DNA from: Erodium maritimum
Taxonomy: Eukaryota > Streptophyta > Magnoliopsida > Geraniales > Geraniaceae
Assembly (NCBI GenBank): GCA_963921825.1
Contig: OY997595.1
Location: forward strand, 67,611,879-67,675,878
Direction of reading: 5' to 3'
Length of the DNA stretch: 64,000 bases
A model generated the notes under the pieces. It did no database searches, was not told where the DNA came from, and saw only the letters and a list, made by a program, of their open reading frames with translations. The number at the start of each line of letters is the position of its first letter. Position 1 is the first letter of the stretch. Below are positions 1-11,198 of this stretch, one piece after another. The position numbers and the translations under genes are program-made.

Positions 1-235
1 AAAGGGTGAGCACCTCCCAGAAGTCGAGGCTCCCATCGCGGTTGCGGTCCAGCTCGTGGAAGAAAGCGTTGAGCCTGCTGCAGCCGATGTGATGGAGAAA
101 CTCCATGAACTCCGACTGGCTGACGCGTCCGTCGCTGTTGGAGTCCATGGCCATGAAGAAGTTCATTGCCAGCCGACGGACCTCTGGGGAGCTCTTGTTG
201 TAGTAAGCTACAGCTGCTTGGGAGAGCTCTTCCAT
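1..235 (-). CDS. EF-hand calcium-binding protein, 5' part (partial)
   Basis: Reading the minus strand from the ATG at 235-233 gives 78 codons open to the window edge. The protein begins MEELSQAAVAYYNK. Two canonical EF-hand loops are visible: DSNSDGRVSQSE (residues 31-42) and DRNRDGSLDFWE (about residues 63-74), each with acidic residues at loop positions 1, 3, 5 and 12 and the central Gly. This pair should bind calcium; the family acts as cytosolic or nuclear calcium sensors in plants. There is no signal peptide and no intron in the visible part. The C-terminal part lies outside the window, so total length and the number of EF hands are unknown. The opposite-strand ORF over the same bases is a shadow. 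Confidence 0.85.
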   Translation of the reverse strand, partial: MEELSQAAVAYYNKSSPEVRRLAMNFFMAMDSNSDGRVSQSEFMEFLHHIGCSRLNAFFHELDRNRDGSLDFWEVLTL

Positions 236-335
236 GCTTCACTAATTAATAAACTTGAATTGCATTGGTCTGTGCAATTGGAGTCTAATAATAAGTGTTG
301 CTTGAACCGAGTGAGTCGGAGCAAGATTGTGCTTT

Positions 336-914
336 AAAGTATTAAACCGTTGAACTAGCAAAACAGTAATTCTACTTCTAATTGAAGAAAGGGATAAAAC
401 CAGAAACTAATTGTCGTCAATTTGTACCGTTCAAGAACTGTCTGTTGAGTTATTAGTCGATCAGGTCCGGGCTGTAAACTTAAGGTAATTCCACAAACTA
501 ACATTTTTCGTTAGAAATGACATAAAACGTTAGGAAAAACTCCAAAAAGTACAAGTCTAAAGTTAGTTTTTGAGTTCAATAGTCATATGACCGTTAGTTT
601 TTGATGTATTTTCTAACGTTTTCTGTCATTTCTAACGAAAAATATTAGTTTGTGTAATTACCTTAAGTCTACAAGTTTAATCTGATCGATTAATAAATCA
701 ATAGCCAGTTCAACTTGAACTGAATGAGTCGGGGCAAGATGATGGGATAAAACCAGGAACTAATTATCGTCAACTTATACCGTTCAAGAACTGACTATTG
801 ACTTATTAGTCGATCAGATCAGGCCTATAGACTTACGGTAATTCTACAAACTAACATTTCCGGTGAAAAATGACATAAAACGTTAGGAAAAACTCCAAAA
901 AGTAACAAGTTTAC
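336..914. repeat. Two inverted-repeat elements in tandem (copy A and first half of copy B)
   Basis: Copy A (about 393-720) has arms starting near GTTCAAGAACTGTCTGTTGA and returning in reverse complement around 592-715. The arms share CAAACTAACATTTTTCGTTA on one side and its complement on the other. Copy B starts near 747 with GGGATAAAACCAGGAACTAA, and its second arm resumes after the solo LTR at 3905. The leader at 336-390 recurs nearly identically at about 4362-4418, beyond copy B. It looks like a MITE array; no transposase is present and no superfamily can be assigned. Confidence 0.6.
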
Positions 915-3899
915 TGTCACGCCCCAAATCCGGTTTTGACCGGACTCGAGACGTGAACTGAAAACGACGAATAAATATATGAAAGAAACGAATTAATAGT
1001 GTAAGCTCCATAATTAAGATTTACATAAAACCAGTTCAAAAGTCAACAGTTCTGAAATTAACAGGAAATAAGCCAATACGTCTCTAGAATAAACCTCGAT
1101 TCCCAATGAGCTCCTGAGCCTTGAGATCACCTCTAAGACTACTCAAAAGGAAACTTGTACAAACAGTAAACAAGAAGAGGAGTGAGCTTACGCTCAGTAG
1201 GAAAAAGCAGTAAAGTAAAATAACTCCGTTGAAGTATAAAATCAATCAGTACAAATAATCAGAGTTTAACAATTAGAAAGATTAATCGAAGGGTGCTGTA
1301 AGTATAGATCAATGAAAGTTCCAAAGCCTTAAGAAGGTAACACTCAAGGAAAACAACGGAAAATAATGAATGTAAAAATTTAGTGAGATAATATTCAAGG
1401 ATATCATTAGGAGGGAACAAATTTATTAAAGGAATTAATTAAAGAAGTACACAATACTGAAATGTTTAATATCGAATTTCAAGACTCTGATCCGTACACT
1501 GACTAGTACATCATATCAGAAAGCCCCTCGATCTGGAGGGAAACACTATCATCGGGATTTCCGGAAAAGTTCCCTAGGAACGCACGTTCTCGGAAGTCCC
1601 TGAAAATGTCCCCAAAGGATCATAGATCATCGGGATAAAGTGAGTCTCTCCGGAACACGTACCATCGGAATAAGACAATAAAGTATCGTGCCGGAACATC
1701 CGTCGGCCTCAGTCTTCCCAGAACACATAGCATCGGGGTGGGACCAGTCCTTCCGGAACACGTAGCATCGGGTAGGACAATAATATACCAAGCCGGAATA
1801 TCTCTCGGTCTAGGTCTTCTCGAATCACGTAGCATCGGGGTGAAACCAGTCTTTCCGGATCACGTAGCATCGAATAAGACGATTATACATAATACCAGAA
1901 TATCTCTCGGTCTAGGTCTTCCCAGATCACGTAGCATCGGGGTGGACAACAATATAAACATAACGGACCGGCATACCTGCTCGGTAAGTAAACAACAAAG
2001 GCACGCAATTCCCGACAGGGCACAACACACAAACTCACACTAGCAACCAAGCTTACCGTCATAACTTACCAACCACGTATCATCGGTCTATCACTCACCC
2101 GATCATATCCTTAGGCACAACTAATTCACATTCAAACAACCATTCAACCAATCACATCGCATTCATTTCATTCATTCAACCAATCACATCGCATTCATTT
2201 CATTCATAATATAATTAACTTAATTCATCTAGTTTAGTATGACTCTTAAATTAATCTAAGGACGGAGCATGCATCGACCTTAAAACGAACAAACAAGGCA
2301 AATACAGTCAACAAGCAATCCTAAGGCTCGACATGGCCAATCTACCAGCACGACAATTTCCCAAGATATTGAAAGCCGTTAACTAGTGAATCACATCCTA
2401 TATGCATACTAAGACTCGTCCGGTTATTACTATAATTGAAATACGGTTACTCTAGTGAATCACACCCTATATGCGATCTAGGACCTTTCTGGTTATTAAT
2501 TATCCTGAAGGCATACTATTAGCATCCTTAAATTAGGAGTGAAGTTCACGGCTTTTCCCTACCTCAAGAAGAAACAACAGCTACGTCTCCTAGCTGCTGA
2601 CGTCCGGGCCTAACTCCGGTCTTCTCGAGCGAAGTCCCAGTCTGGGTTTTAACAGTAAAGTCCAATATCAGTCCAGGTCCAGATAGCCAGTCCTCTAAAT
2701 TAACAGTTCGTCTTTTAATTAAGCTGATAAGTCCAAGAATTATCTGATTTTAGTCCAAATCGTAATTAAATTAATTGTTTTTAAAAACTTCCCGACCCGG
2801 CCGACCCGAACCCGGACCGAATCCGGAAACCGGATTCGAAACCGACCAGGATCCGAGTCCAGACCCGGACCGACCCGTGCTCGACCCAGACCCGGATCCA
2901 GACCCGAGTCCGGACCCGAACCCAGATTCAGTCCAGGCCGAGGCCCGAACCAGATCCAGGCCCGAGGCCCAAACCAAGTCCAGGCCGAGGCCCAAACTAA
3001 TTCCAGGCCCGAGCCCAAGTACTCGGTCTCGTCCTGTCTAAGCTGGGAACGGAGATCGACGGGGCTAGGGTTCCGGCAAACTCCAGCGACGGCAGCGTCA
3101 GGTAAAAACGGGTTTTTGACGGTGGCAAGCGCGTCAGGAGACTCGGTGACGATGGGAGAGGGTTGCTTGTGCGAGTTCCACGACCCTCCGTTCAGATCTG
3201 GTGGCGTGAGCAGCTCGCCGGCGTGGAAATCTCAGATCTGAAACCTGAGAGCTCCAGCGAGCTTCTCCACCCCCAAATCTCGGCTAAGACGACCTCGCAC
3301 CAGCTCGAAACTCAGGAGGGAGTGACGGGAGAGGCGAAATGAGGCCGGGAAGGCTCATCGTCACGAGTTAGGTCCGTTAAAGGCGCGGCGAGGCTCGATT
3401 TCACGGCGGCGAGGCTCGATTTCACGGCGGCGAGGCTCGAATCAAAGAGAAGAAGTAACAGGGGTTTTCTGCGTTGGGGTTTTGTCGCGGTGGAAGCAGA
3501 CGAAGGAGAGGAAGGAGGAGAAGAGGGGAATGGAGGTGGAGATGGTCGGAGAAGGAAGGACGATGGCGTGGAATGGGAAGGGTTCGCGAGAGAGAGGAAA
3601 AGCGCGAGGTAGACGACGAGTTTCGGGAAGCGTGCGTGAAGTGAGGAATCTGAAGCGGCGCGCTCGATTTTTGTTGCTAGGGTTGTGTCGGTTGGGCTCG
3701 TGTGCTGAATATGGGCTTGGGTTGCACCGGCCCAAGACGTGGGTTTGGCCTGACCCAGCCCAATCCCTCTTCCCTTTCTTTTTTTTTTCTTTTTGCTTCT
3801 TTCTCTTTTTTTTTGAAATTGATCCAATAATCGACTCGTTCCCCAACTCAACGACGTTCCCAACGATAAATTCTCGAAATAAAAACTCAGGTCTTTACA
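915..3899 (+). mobile_element. Solo LTR of a Ty3/gypsy-type retrotransposon (copy 1), complete
   Basis: The segment begins TGTCACGCCCCAAATCCGG and ends GGTCTTTACA, so it has TG...CA ends. It is flanked by the perfect 5-bp target duplication TTTAC at 910-914 and 3900-3904. Removing it rejoins an inverted-repeat element whose sibling copy is uninterrupted at 393-720, which proves the insertion site. At 2985 bp it is a long LTR with no internal gag-pol. It contains a roughly 102-bp array (1645-1960), a GC-rich CCCGACC-type tract (about 2780-3020) and a pyrimidine tract near 3770-3815. The segment GTGAGCTTACGCTCAGTAGG (about 1181-1200) is also in the other two family members here. ORFs on both strands inside it look like composition artefacts. 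Confidence 0.85.
1645..1960. repeat. Tandem array of about 102-bp monomers inside solo LTR 1
   Basis: The motif CCGGAACACGTAGCATCGG or close variants recurs at about 1650, 1753 and 1855, and CACGTAGCATCGGGGTG recurs at about 1826 and 1927. The period is therefore about 102 bp, with three or so degenerate copies. It occupies the same relative position as the 68-bp array of solo LTR 2. Confidence 0.65.
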
Positions 3900-3904
3900 T
3901 TTAC

Positions 3905-4430
3905 AGTTAGTTTTTTAGTTCAATAGTCATATGACAGTTAGTTCTTAGAGTTTTTCTAACATTTTCTATCATTTCTAACGGAAAATGTTAGTTTGTGTAA
4001 TTACCTTAAATCTATATGGTTGATCTGATCGACTAATAAATCAACAGTCAGATCTTTTTTTTTTTGATAAGCTAGAAATTTTATTAAACAAATGTTCTAC
4101 AAGAAAGTAAAACAAAGCCGGAAAACGATCCGCAAAAAAGACCGTTTCCCCATCCCAAAACATTTACAAAGAGCAACAAAAACCCAAACAGGAAAACAGA
4201 CGAAAAAACAATCATCTACTTCCTACTCGAGTTCAAACAGAAAAACCGGTTAGACACCGAAACTGGAATAAGAGCTTCTTCTGTAGTTGGAACAGGGTAA
4301 ACCACAGTCAGTTCTTGAAATGTACAAGTCTATGATAATTCGTACGTGAAAATTTTCTGTTAAAGTATTAAACCGTTGAACTAGCAAAACAATAATTCTA
4401 CTTCTATAATTGAAGAAAACAAAGTGCACA
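3905..4430. repeat. Second half of inverted-repeat copy B plus 55-bp direct repeat
   Basis: Immediately after the solo LTR's target duplication the sequence resumes the inverted-repeat element (TTCAATAGTCATATGACAGT, then the arm ending near 4050). The arm is broken by a LINE 3' end at 4052-4303 and continues at 4304. The segment around 4362-4418 repeats the leader at 336-390, with a few differences. Confidence 0.55.
4052..4303 (-). mobile_element. LINE 3'-end fragment (minus strand) with poly-T and target duplication
   Basis: On the plus strand it begins with a T run (about 4055-4065) followed by GATAAGCTAGAAATTTTATT. That is the complement of a LINE 3' UTR ending in poly-A. ACAGTCAG occurs on both sides (4044-4051 and 4304-4311), consistent with a target duplication. 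Only the 3' end is present, as expected from 5' truncation during target-primed reverse transcription. Confidence 0.6.
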
Positions 4431-4900
4431 TATTTTTCCAATCAGGTACTTAGGTCAATGAACTGATCTTTCATCAAGGGAGCAAGTGAACATGTTGATC
4501 AATGTGATGGATTTGTAGTTAACAGCCAATAAGTATCAATTGGGTCTTTAAATATATTTAATTCCAATCAATTTTACTCATCCTTTTCAAGTAGCCATTT
4601 CAATTGATTGTTACAAATTTCTGAAAAGGACATTATGAACATCATCAGGTAGTAAAGTAAGGATAGTGGAATTTAAAAAAATAACCTTCCGCGCCTCTCC
4701 GGCGGTTGACTCTGTAGACAAAGGAATCAATTTCATGGAAGGTGAGTTATTTCAACAACTCTTCAAGGAATACAAAAATGCTCTTACAAATTATAAAATA
4801 TTGCCCCTAATTGGTATTTATTAATATATTTTACACATTGTTGACAAAGGAATTAATTTCATGGAAGGTGAATTTTACGGATTGTTGACATTGGAATACA
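4431..4900. repeat. AT-rich stretch with a direct repeat; no gene
   Basis: No coding signal is seen. GACAAAGGAAT followed by ATTTCATGGAAGGTGA recurs at about 4717-4745 and 4842-4872, so there is a direct repeat with a spacing of about 125 bp. The rest is AT-rich and unassigned. Confidence 0.4.
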
Positions 4901-5790
4901 AAACGGATTTTATTCGACCAATCAATACTCTTCAGAGGAGAAATACAATCAAAAGGGCGAAGAGCAAAGAACAGAAGCGAGAAAGGCCCAGAAGGGCTAA
5001 CAATTACAGAATATCCTAAAACATTTTGATGGTATCCTTGTTGCCGCGAGAAGAGGTGAAGCCCATCGATTTACAAAAGGCCCAATCACGTTTTACCTAA
5101 GACTTCTTCCGAAGCGTGCGCGAGGGACTAACGTCTTTGAGGGTCTGAATCAGCTTCTACCTACCGTTCCTGATCCTTTTGTTCTTCCGTTTGGGACGGG
5201 AGAGGATTGGAACAGGGGCGACTGAGGGGGAGACAATGTCGGCAATGAAGGACGAGAAATTTTGAGGCTCGGGACGAGGGACTGAAGGCTTAGGAGCTGG
5301 GCTTGGGATCTGCAGCAGGGCCTTGAGCAAGCAGGCCCAACTCATAAGAAGTCAGGCCAAAGGGTTCCGGCCCAAGTGGTAAAGCAGAGATCGAGGAGCG
5401 GCGCATTAAACCCACCGCTTTGTTTCGAGAAGAAAGAGAAAACGCAGACTTGGGAACTGAAGGGGGGAGAATCTCGAGACTCTCAGATAGCAAAGACGAG
5501 GAGACGCGCTCATCTCCAGATTCTGATGGTGAGGTCCGGCCACGCGAGGCGGGGAAGTGATAGCGACAGGCCAAAGCGAGACCGATTGACTCAGATCCGA
5601 CCACTCCAAATCTAGAGGTCTTCTATGAGGTGAGTCGTCATCTAAACACACTTCTCCATCTTCATAATCGAGAGGATCTTGCTCAGAGTCTCCTACCCTA
5701 TCCTCAGGGACATTCAGATCAGGTTCAAAAGGCTCAGAAATAGGGACCAGGTGAGAATCACGACCAGATACCCATATAGGGAATTTGGAG
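4900..5790 (-). pseudogene. Decayed LINE ORF1 3' part
   Basis: Minus-strand translation around 5345-5160 reads PQNFSSFIADIVSP and then KRKNKRIRNGR. The same protein is at 38430-38720 on the plus strand (SDFSSFIADIRSP, KRKNKRIRNGR). Further along, the fragment matches that copy's C-terminal segment (SLRKKS...KSMGFTSS...DTIKMF), but with in-frame stops. I infer a non-LTR retrotransposon ORF1 relic. No zinc knuckle is visible here and it is not functional. Confidence 0.6.
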
Positions 5791-6459
5791 TTCCCGACTT
5801 GTAAAAGAATTTAAAGTAAAAAAAAATACAACACTAAGAAAGGTAAATAAACACTAAGAACAACAGACAACACTGGCCCACAAGAAGAAAAAGCAACCAA
5901 AGATCACGACAGAAACACTCTCAAGAAGCTAAAAGTAAAAACCATGATATGAAATTGGAATATAACCACCATGAAGCTCTGATTTAAAAAAACGGGTTTA
6001 GAATACCTAAATCTAACCACCATAGAGCACTTTGAGGAGAAGCTTAACACTGCCAGCCCAACCAGATAAAATTCAAACCCTAACCTTGAATGAAAGTAAC
6101 AACCCTCGAAAGAAAAAATGATAGCAACTAAAATGCCGGTGGCCAACCCCGCTAACGGTTGAGACATACCTGATTTAACCATACATACCCAACCATGTGG
6201 CTTCAGAAAGGGGCAAACAACACCCAAGACACTCGCCGACGGCCAACGTAGGCTCGAACCACACCCGGATCGAGAAGAAGGGAAGCCAAAACGCTAAGGG
6301 ATGCATGAACTGGAAGGAGATGTCTAACCAAACAAGGGAAAGGAAAACAATGTACTTTAGAATAGCTGATGCGGTGCATTTTAACACATAAAAGGGCCAT
6401 ATTATATTGAGTTATATAAGCTTTCAGCGTTGTTTCTGATCATTTATTTAGGTTTAGCA
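5791..6459. other. Intergenic, unassigned
   Basis: A-rich on the plus strand. Several overlapping ORFs of 60-107 codons occur on both strands over 5904-6400, but none shows a recognisable domain. I see no gene or clear element ends. Confidence 0.4.
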
Positions 6460-8205
6460 TGAATAATTGTTTTTATCTATGTGTTCGGTGTTTCGATGGA
6501 AAATCGACGTATTTTGGGTGTTTCGATGGAAAATCGACGTATTTTGGGTGTTTTGTGTTGGTGCATCGTCAAGAGGGTGTCTTTTGATTGCTCCGGAATA
6601 TATGCATGAATGGTCTTGTTTTCTAGATCTTAAGAAGATGAATATTTTGGCTCAAGAACGAGATCAATCGGAGTCCAAACGAAGATGGAGCGAGCAAAAT
6701 AGCGGAAAAGGAGCAAAAATAGAGCATCCCATCAGAGGCTGATGCATGGCGCCGCCAAACCAGCCGCCAGAGCTCCTAGAGCTTGCCACTTGTCCTAGCC
6801 TCAGCCGCCACCCTCCTGCGTGCGACACGTGCCCAAGCTCAGCCGTCAGTTGTTGTTCGCGCGACAGTTGTCCCCTCTTACGCGCGCATGGCCTTGCCCT
6901 TCGCGCGACACCTGGCCCAGCCGGTCGCCTCTTTCCTTGCGCTTGACACCTGTCCAGCCGCAACTCCTCTCTTCAATCGACACGTGCCCTGACTATACCC
7001 TCTCCTGTGTTGGCGCGTGTAGGGCGACAGCTCAATCTCTCAACAATATTTTAGCTGCGCCGCAACTGATAGGAGGGACATCATCTTCTTCATTTTGGAG
7101 AGACACAGAGAACGAACAGTAGAGAGGAAGCAATATTTTTGTACAGTTTTTTTTTTTTGACTAGAGAGGTTTATTGTCTTAGATTGTTTGTTGAGAATCA
7201 AATATATTTGGTGGATAGAGAATCAATTTGATATTTTTTTTGTAGAGATTTTTGGAAGCCAAGCTCCAATTTTTATCTACTCAAGGGATTTCTTTTGTTG
7301 GATTTTCAAGAGCATCAAGGTTAGAGATTGGAAGAGAGAAAGAACAAGCTTTGGACGACTAATTCGGTGATTGTATCTCAACTTTCATCTTGATTATGAG
7401 TTTAATTGTTTGCTTCTTTTCATTCTTGCATCTTCTCACCATGAACACCTAAACCCCCAATTTATAAGGTTATGGGGGATGAGAGTAGTGATTTCTACAA
7501 ATTGGATGCTTCGATTGTGGGGTGATTGATGATTTGCTTTAGTATCTATGATTGATTTGTGCGTAATGCTTTACCTCCCGTGTAGGCTTGGTAACTGTTT
7601 CGAATTAGCATCTGTCACTTGAAAGAGGAGGATTCTAATTAAGTCAATAATCGATCATAGGTTGGATTTAAATCCTAGCTAAAACTAGCGGGGTTAATAC
7701 AATTGCAATAGCCATAGACTTGTTTTGTCGAAAGCTAGAAGTTGTCATAGAGCTTAACGCTTTGGGTCTTCCTACATCGAGAGTAGAAAGAACTCAGTGG
7801 TTAGATTCCATTAGGGTCCGAATCGTTCGAAAGAAGTTAGGACTGGAGTCGAGATGTTGCCTCTAAAATAAGTCGACATCACAACAATCGAACGTGTTCA
7901 ATTATATGGAATGAACTCGATGAACCCATGCCCTTGATTTCTCTTCACTTGATTCAAGATAAGAAAACTCTCTACTAAACTCTATATTGGCTTTATTTGC
8001 TTTTTAGTCGTTGTAGGTTTATTTTCAAAACTAAAAACTAGATTTTTACCGAAACAGCTTAGCTACGAACTTTAAATAGCAAGTGATTTTCTATTGCTCT
8101 CTTGGGCTCGATATCCCGGAATTTACTTACGGTTACTACTTGGCGACCGGTGCACTTGCCGTGTCCCGTTTTTGCGCTTTAAACCCGCAGGACGAGCCGA
8201 GTTTT
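6460..8205 (+). mobile_element. LTR region of a Ty3/gypsy (Tat/Athila-like) retrotransposon, degenerate
   Basis: The 3' part ends just before a primer-binding site resembling TGGCGCCGTTG (8207-8217), the tRNA-Asp-type site typical of plant Tat/Athila elements. The segment GGTTACTACTTGGCGACCGG (about 8131-8150) is characteristic of the LTR/PBS boundary of that lineage. The 5' boundary is uncertain. A 30-bp unit starting TTTCGATGGAAAATCGACG is duplicated at 6491-6520 and 6521-6550. The GC-rich stretch with CACGTG-like motifs (6740-7010) and the tract at 7085-7370 have diverged relatives at 42360-43410. Confidence 0.5.
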
Positions 8206-8206
8206 A

Positions 8207-9000
8207 TGGCGCCGTTGACCAACCATCCGGAGACCCAAAGGCCTACACTCACGCTTGGTCCTCTACACGAATCCGGCCAACCCCAAGAAACTCACGAAGA
8301 AGAGGACCCGATATTTCTATCGAGCACGAGACAAGCCTAAAAGGCAGACACCTGACCTCCGAGAAAGTAATATCAGCCGAGGAAGACCTACGAAGAAGAA
8401 ACGAACCTGTCCAGACCTACACCAGTGCAACGACTCGATCCAACTCGCCACCCGATCTAGCCCATGACCTGGTCCAACCCACAAACTTATCCAGCCCACA
8501 AACCAATTCAGCCCACGCCCGAACCAGGGAACGACCCGAACCACCGAGACCCAAACCAAAAACGATCCAATCCCATCCTGACCAGAATGAGGACGCCGAG
8601 AAGACGCAAATTGCAGCTTAGTCCTTCCATTTTCAAAGGTCCTATGATACGGATTCCCTACGAGATTCGTTCTTTGTTAGCATCTTTCAAGGATCTCTTC
8701 GGATGGAACATCATTGTTGAGAGGTTAGCTTCGGGGATCATACGCCACAGTACTAGTGAGTTCTCTTTTCTATTTATTTTGGTGAAAAAGAAGGACAATT
8801 CGTGGATCCTTTGTGTTGATTATCGCCGATTGAATGATATGACTGTTAAATCCCAGTTTCCAATTCCACTGGTAGAGGAATTACTTGATGAATTACATGG
8901 TACAGAGTTCTTCTCCAAGTTGGATCTCTGTGCTAGTTACCACCAAATCCTCATGAAGGAGGAGGATATCCATAAGACAACTTTCTCTACTCACTCATAG
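8207..9000 (+). pseudogene. Gypsy primer site, gag-like leader and truncated reverse transcriptase
   Basis: After the primer site there is a basic, proline-rich reading region (8250-8600), probably a gag relic. From about 8640 a clear Ty3/gypsy reverse transcriptase reads on: LASGIIRHSTSEFSF, VKKKDNSWILCVDYRRLND, then FFSKLDLCASYHQI and a stop at 8998-9000. These match motifs around RT domains 1-3, with the first of the catalytic Asp residues in the FSKLDL box. The catalytic YxDD box and everything downstream are missing. The region upstream of LASGII also lacks about 30 expected residues after LFGW, so an internal deletion is likely. The RT looks chromovirus-like while the primer site is Tat/Athila-like. 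Confidence 0.7.
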
Positions 9001-9363
9001 TTTGGCTGAACTCAACCGATAGGCACACCAAATCACTTTTACCCATCAATTCGATCTTGTGGATGTTACCGATTTCGATCAATTCGATGCCCAAATCGTC
9101 ATCCATTGAAGATGGTCCAAGAATAAACAAAAGTTAACCCTTATCTTTTTGTTGATATTTCCTAAACCATCCAATCTAAGATACAAATTTCACAAAAATC
9201 ACATTTTTTTTAACTACATATTTTCGAAGGGGGAGATTCTCAAATACAAATACTAATGAAAATCACCTGTCTGAACTGAAAGATTTAACTCATTCCCTCA
9301 AAGTTGTTCAAAAATAAAGTACAAATCATACTGAAAACAGTAATTAGAGTACCATGATGCATT
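9001..9363. other. Intergenic / 3' flank of the CNL gene
   Basis: This stretch lies between the gypsy RT relic and the stop codon of the minus-strand CNL gene at 9364. It is AT-rich, with no ORF of note. It probably contains the 3' UTR of the CNL gene on the minus strand; no clear polyadenylation signal was resolved. Confidence 0.4.
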
Positions 9364-11198
9364 TCAATCCTCGTAAAGTGGTTTATCCAAATCAAAACTC
9401 AACGCAATTACCTTATTTTCTTCTTCCAGAGCTTTCTTGGTCTCTTCCAGACTTCTCTTGCTCTTCTTCAATGCTTGCAATTGCGCCTCTACTTCATCAA
9501 TCTTCAACTCTGCCTCGGAAATCGCCTTTGTTCTGTCCACGACTGATAGGCATTTCTTCGCCTTGTCAACATAAGGGCAGAGCCATTCCATGGGGAAGTT
9601 CATGGCGGACAGATCACGAGAAGCCTCCTCCATAAATTGAATGTGTTGATAACTCATGCTATTCAAAGGGCGAGTTTGAAGAATTTCAAGAACTTTACTC
9701 ATCAATGGAATGAAGTGCTTAGTTACATTAAGTTCCTGGATGTCCTTTTCTTGAGAATTGGATGAAGAAGCTCCAACATCTCGAGAAACCTGAGAAACTG
9801 CAATGGTTTGTTCTTCGACTGCATAATTGTGAGAAAAGGAAAGTTTTTTTCTTTATCAGCAAGAAAACGAGAAATCCTACTCTAGCCTATTCTAGTTTCT
9901 GACCTGATTTTTACCCACACCACCAAACAAATATTTTCACTAAGGTTTGAATATCCGACAACGAATGTTCTCATTGAGGTTTGAATCTCTAACCTCAAGA
10001 AGATAACAGAGTTCTCTTAACCGCCATGCCAACCTAAGTCGGCGAGAAAAAAACAGTATATTGTGGGATTTTTCAAAGGGTTGGTTTCTAAAAACTACAT
10101 TATGCACTGTCCACGCTTTTAAACTATACTATCTTTTGACCACGATAGTTTACTTACAAATTTTGGATTATTCCACTAAAATTAGGGGCAGGGTCTATAC
10201 TTAATGTAGTTTTCCGGACGTAGACAATACGTAATTGTAGCTTTTCACACGTGACAATACAGAATATAGTTTTTCCTAAGTGGAGAGTTCTTAATGTAGT
10301 TTTTAGCAATTAATCATTTTTTAAAGTAGTCCATACCCTTCCTTCGAAATGTAAATTTATGCTTCATTCTTTACCTTTGCCACAAGTAGCAGTAAGTTTC
10401 ACTGGTTTGATGTCAACCTCCTTTTCTTCTCCGGTGACTTTCTCGCCAATCTCACTTCCTTTTATCGGCTCAGTGGTATTCCCACACAGCTCCATTTCCT
10501 TTCCTTGTTTGGTATTATAATCACAAACTTGGTCTTCATTTACAAGTTCACCACCAGTAGCACCATTCTTGCAAATCAGAGCTTCCTTTTTTGGCTCAAG
10601 AAGCACCCCGGTTGGCTTGTCATGGAATTTTTCCTCAATCTGGTTATCAGGTGAGATTGTTGATGCTGAGAGCGCCTTAACCTCCTGAAAGTTATAAAAC
10701 AGAACGACATACAGTATTTTACATGCTAGAGCGACATGAAGTACAACTAAAATTCAGTCCAAGCTTACTCAGTACAATATCTCATTAAAGGAACGATACA
10801 GTATCACAAGAAGTACATACCCCTTCTATGGCAAGAGGACTGGCTTCATCCAGAGGATTGCTAATTTCTGGGGATAATTGTGAGGAAGAAGTTCCAACAT
10901 GTTGAGAAGGACCAAGATAAGCATCAAGGGTTTGTCCTTGTGCTGCATAATTGGAGCAAGAAGGATCCGAAGAGAAAGGTGTCTCCTGTGTTTTTTCAGA
11001 ATGTTCCATAACATGTTTAGAAACATCAACCTCTTTTCCTTTACCCTTGTCAACAATATTTGTAGCATTATGACGAGTTTGCGCTTCCATTGTTGGGTCA
11101 CTGACTCCATCTGGTGAGTTTTCATGGGCTTGAGCTTCTGTATCAAAATGGTTGTTGGATGAAGTTGATGGAATTGTTATGGCCCGCCTTTTAGCTTC
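9364..11198 (-). CDS. CNL exons 7-9: disordered plus coiled-coil C-terminal tail
   Basis: Exon 7 (11198-10821, 126 codons, from EAKRRAITIPSTSSN to SPLAIEG) and exon 8 (10684-10375, 103 codons plus 1 nt, from EVKALSAST) are Ser/Thr/Glu/Lys-rich and look disordered. Exon 9 (9818-9364) starts by completing a Val codon (AAAG/GTAAAG donor, ATTATGCAG acceptor). It reads VTKHFIPLMSKVLEIL, then FPMEWLCPYVDKAK, then a strong coiled coil (AELKIDEVEAQLQALKKSKR, SLEETKKALEEENK). The start of exons 7 and 8 (EAK/EVK...) suggests exon duplication. The tail vaguely recalls the helical C-termini of plant MATH/coiled-coil proteins, but I do not recognise it with confidence. A separate small gene is possible, but phase-compatible splice sites favour one gene. 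Confidence 0.6.

Noticed and set aside
56-337. 93-codon plus-strand ORF
   Set aside because: It overlaps the minus-strand EF-hand gene antisense and shows no domain.
2740-3041. Asp-Pro-rich and Gly-rich ORFs on both strands
   Set aside because: They come from a GC-rich simple-sequence tract in the solo LTR, readable in many frames.
3312-3910. Overlapping ORFs up to 183 codons inside solo LTR 1
   Set aside because: The position is within a proven LTR, both strands are equally open, and the products are low-complexity.
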